A DNA stretch of 64,000 nucleotides from Setophaga petechia (lineage: Eukaryota > Chordata > Aves > Passeriformes > Parulidae). Within the stretch, counting starts at the first letter, position 1; every line of letters begins with the position of its first letter. Below the pieces are notes generated by a model. It made no database searches, was not told the origin of the DNA, and saw only the letters and a program-made list of their open reading frames with translations. A program made the translations under genes and the position numbers. The DNA lies in the NCBI GenBank assembly GCA_024362935.1, contig JANCRA010000004.1, positions 23,365,121 to 23,429,120 on the forward strand. The letters are read 5' to 3'. Shown in pieces: positions 63,554 to 64,000 of this stretch.

Positions 63554-64000
63554 GTAATTACATCCATGTTAACATAGACATGTGCATGAGATAAGAAATA
63601 CTGCTCTGTTTAGTTCCCAGGGAGGGCATTCAGTGAACCTGAACAGTTGAGAAGACAACCTGATCCAGATCCAGGGGTGTTAAATTTTAGTTTTTGCCAT
63701 GAAGTCAAACCAAAGTAACCTCACTTTTTTTTCCCCCTTTCTTTTCCCATTCCAAATGATTATTCAAAATGCGTGTTAACATTCTGGTTAAAAACATTCC
63801 CTTTAAGAGCATCAGATGCTAGGAAATGTTGTTGTCTTCTGTTTTCAGCATTTTAGATCTTCTGTTCCTTAGTATAAATGGCAAACTGAATTGGCACCTG
63901 AGAAACAGTGTTAAAATGCACTGAAAGTATTGGCATGACATTGATAAATGCAAACAGCCTGCTGGAAGGCATATTAGCTTCATTTAGATCATCTGTTTGA

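Larger units (their letters stand above)
54720..64000. other. TLE1 5' flanking region, no gene recognised
   Basis: AT-rich DNA with several simple repeats (listed separately) and enhancer-like blocks near 56.3 and 57.5-58.25 kb. Short open frames in it resemble no family I know. No exon, tRNA or CR1 copy was identified. Confidence 0.7.

Overview
This is an AT-rich vertebrate nuclear segment, most likely from a bird. Interspersed repeats are CR1-type LINE 3' fragments that end in the bird/reptile-type tail. The one gene I can recognise is TLE1 (Groucho/transducin-like enhancer of split 1), read on the minus strand. Nine 5' coding exons were placed by protein similarity plus splice sites. All junctions keep frame and add up to 702 coding bases (234 codons). 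The remaining exons (rest of the CcN region, SP region and WD40 propeller) lie to the left of base 1.

Layout from right to left, which is the direction of transcription. 54.7-64 kb is 5' flanking DNA without a recognisable gene; it holds microsatellites, a 297-bp pure CCTCT array, a short interstitial telomere-like repeat and some enhancer-like AT-rich blocks. 51.1-54.7 kb is a large CpG island with the presumed promoter: three CCAAT boxes, GC boxes, a rightward TATA-like box and a 679-bp heptamer minisatellite. Exon 1 ([11 protein letters not shown] at 52092) and exon 2 lie in the left part of the island. Exons 3 and 4 are at 49.6-49.8 kb, exons 5 and 6 at 30.5-31.5 kb, exon 7 at 11.4-11.6 kb, the 17-nt exon 8 at 10.6 kb and exon 9 at 2.6-2.7 kb. 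Two introns of about 18-19 kb (introns 4 and 6) carry CR1 remnants and several blocks that look like conserved regulatory DNA.

Exons 1-6 encode the Q tetramerisation domain, exons 7-8 the GP region, and exon 9 the start of the CcN region with its KKRK nuclear-localisation cluster. I found no second protein-coding gene, tRNA, rRNA or CRISPR array. The long open frames in the CpG island and in the arrays are by-products of base composition. The most unusual features are the heptamer array with only three T residues on the + strand in 672 bases, the tandem CAG acceptors of exon 7, the 17-nt microexon, and an in-frame read-through after exon 7 that would give a TLE5/AES-like short protein.
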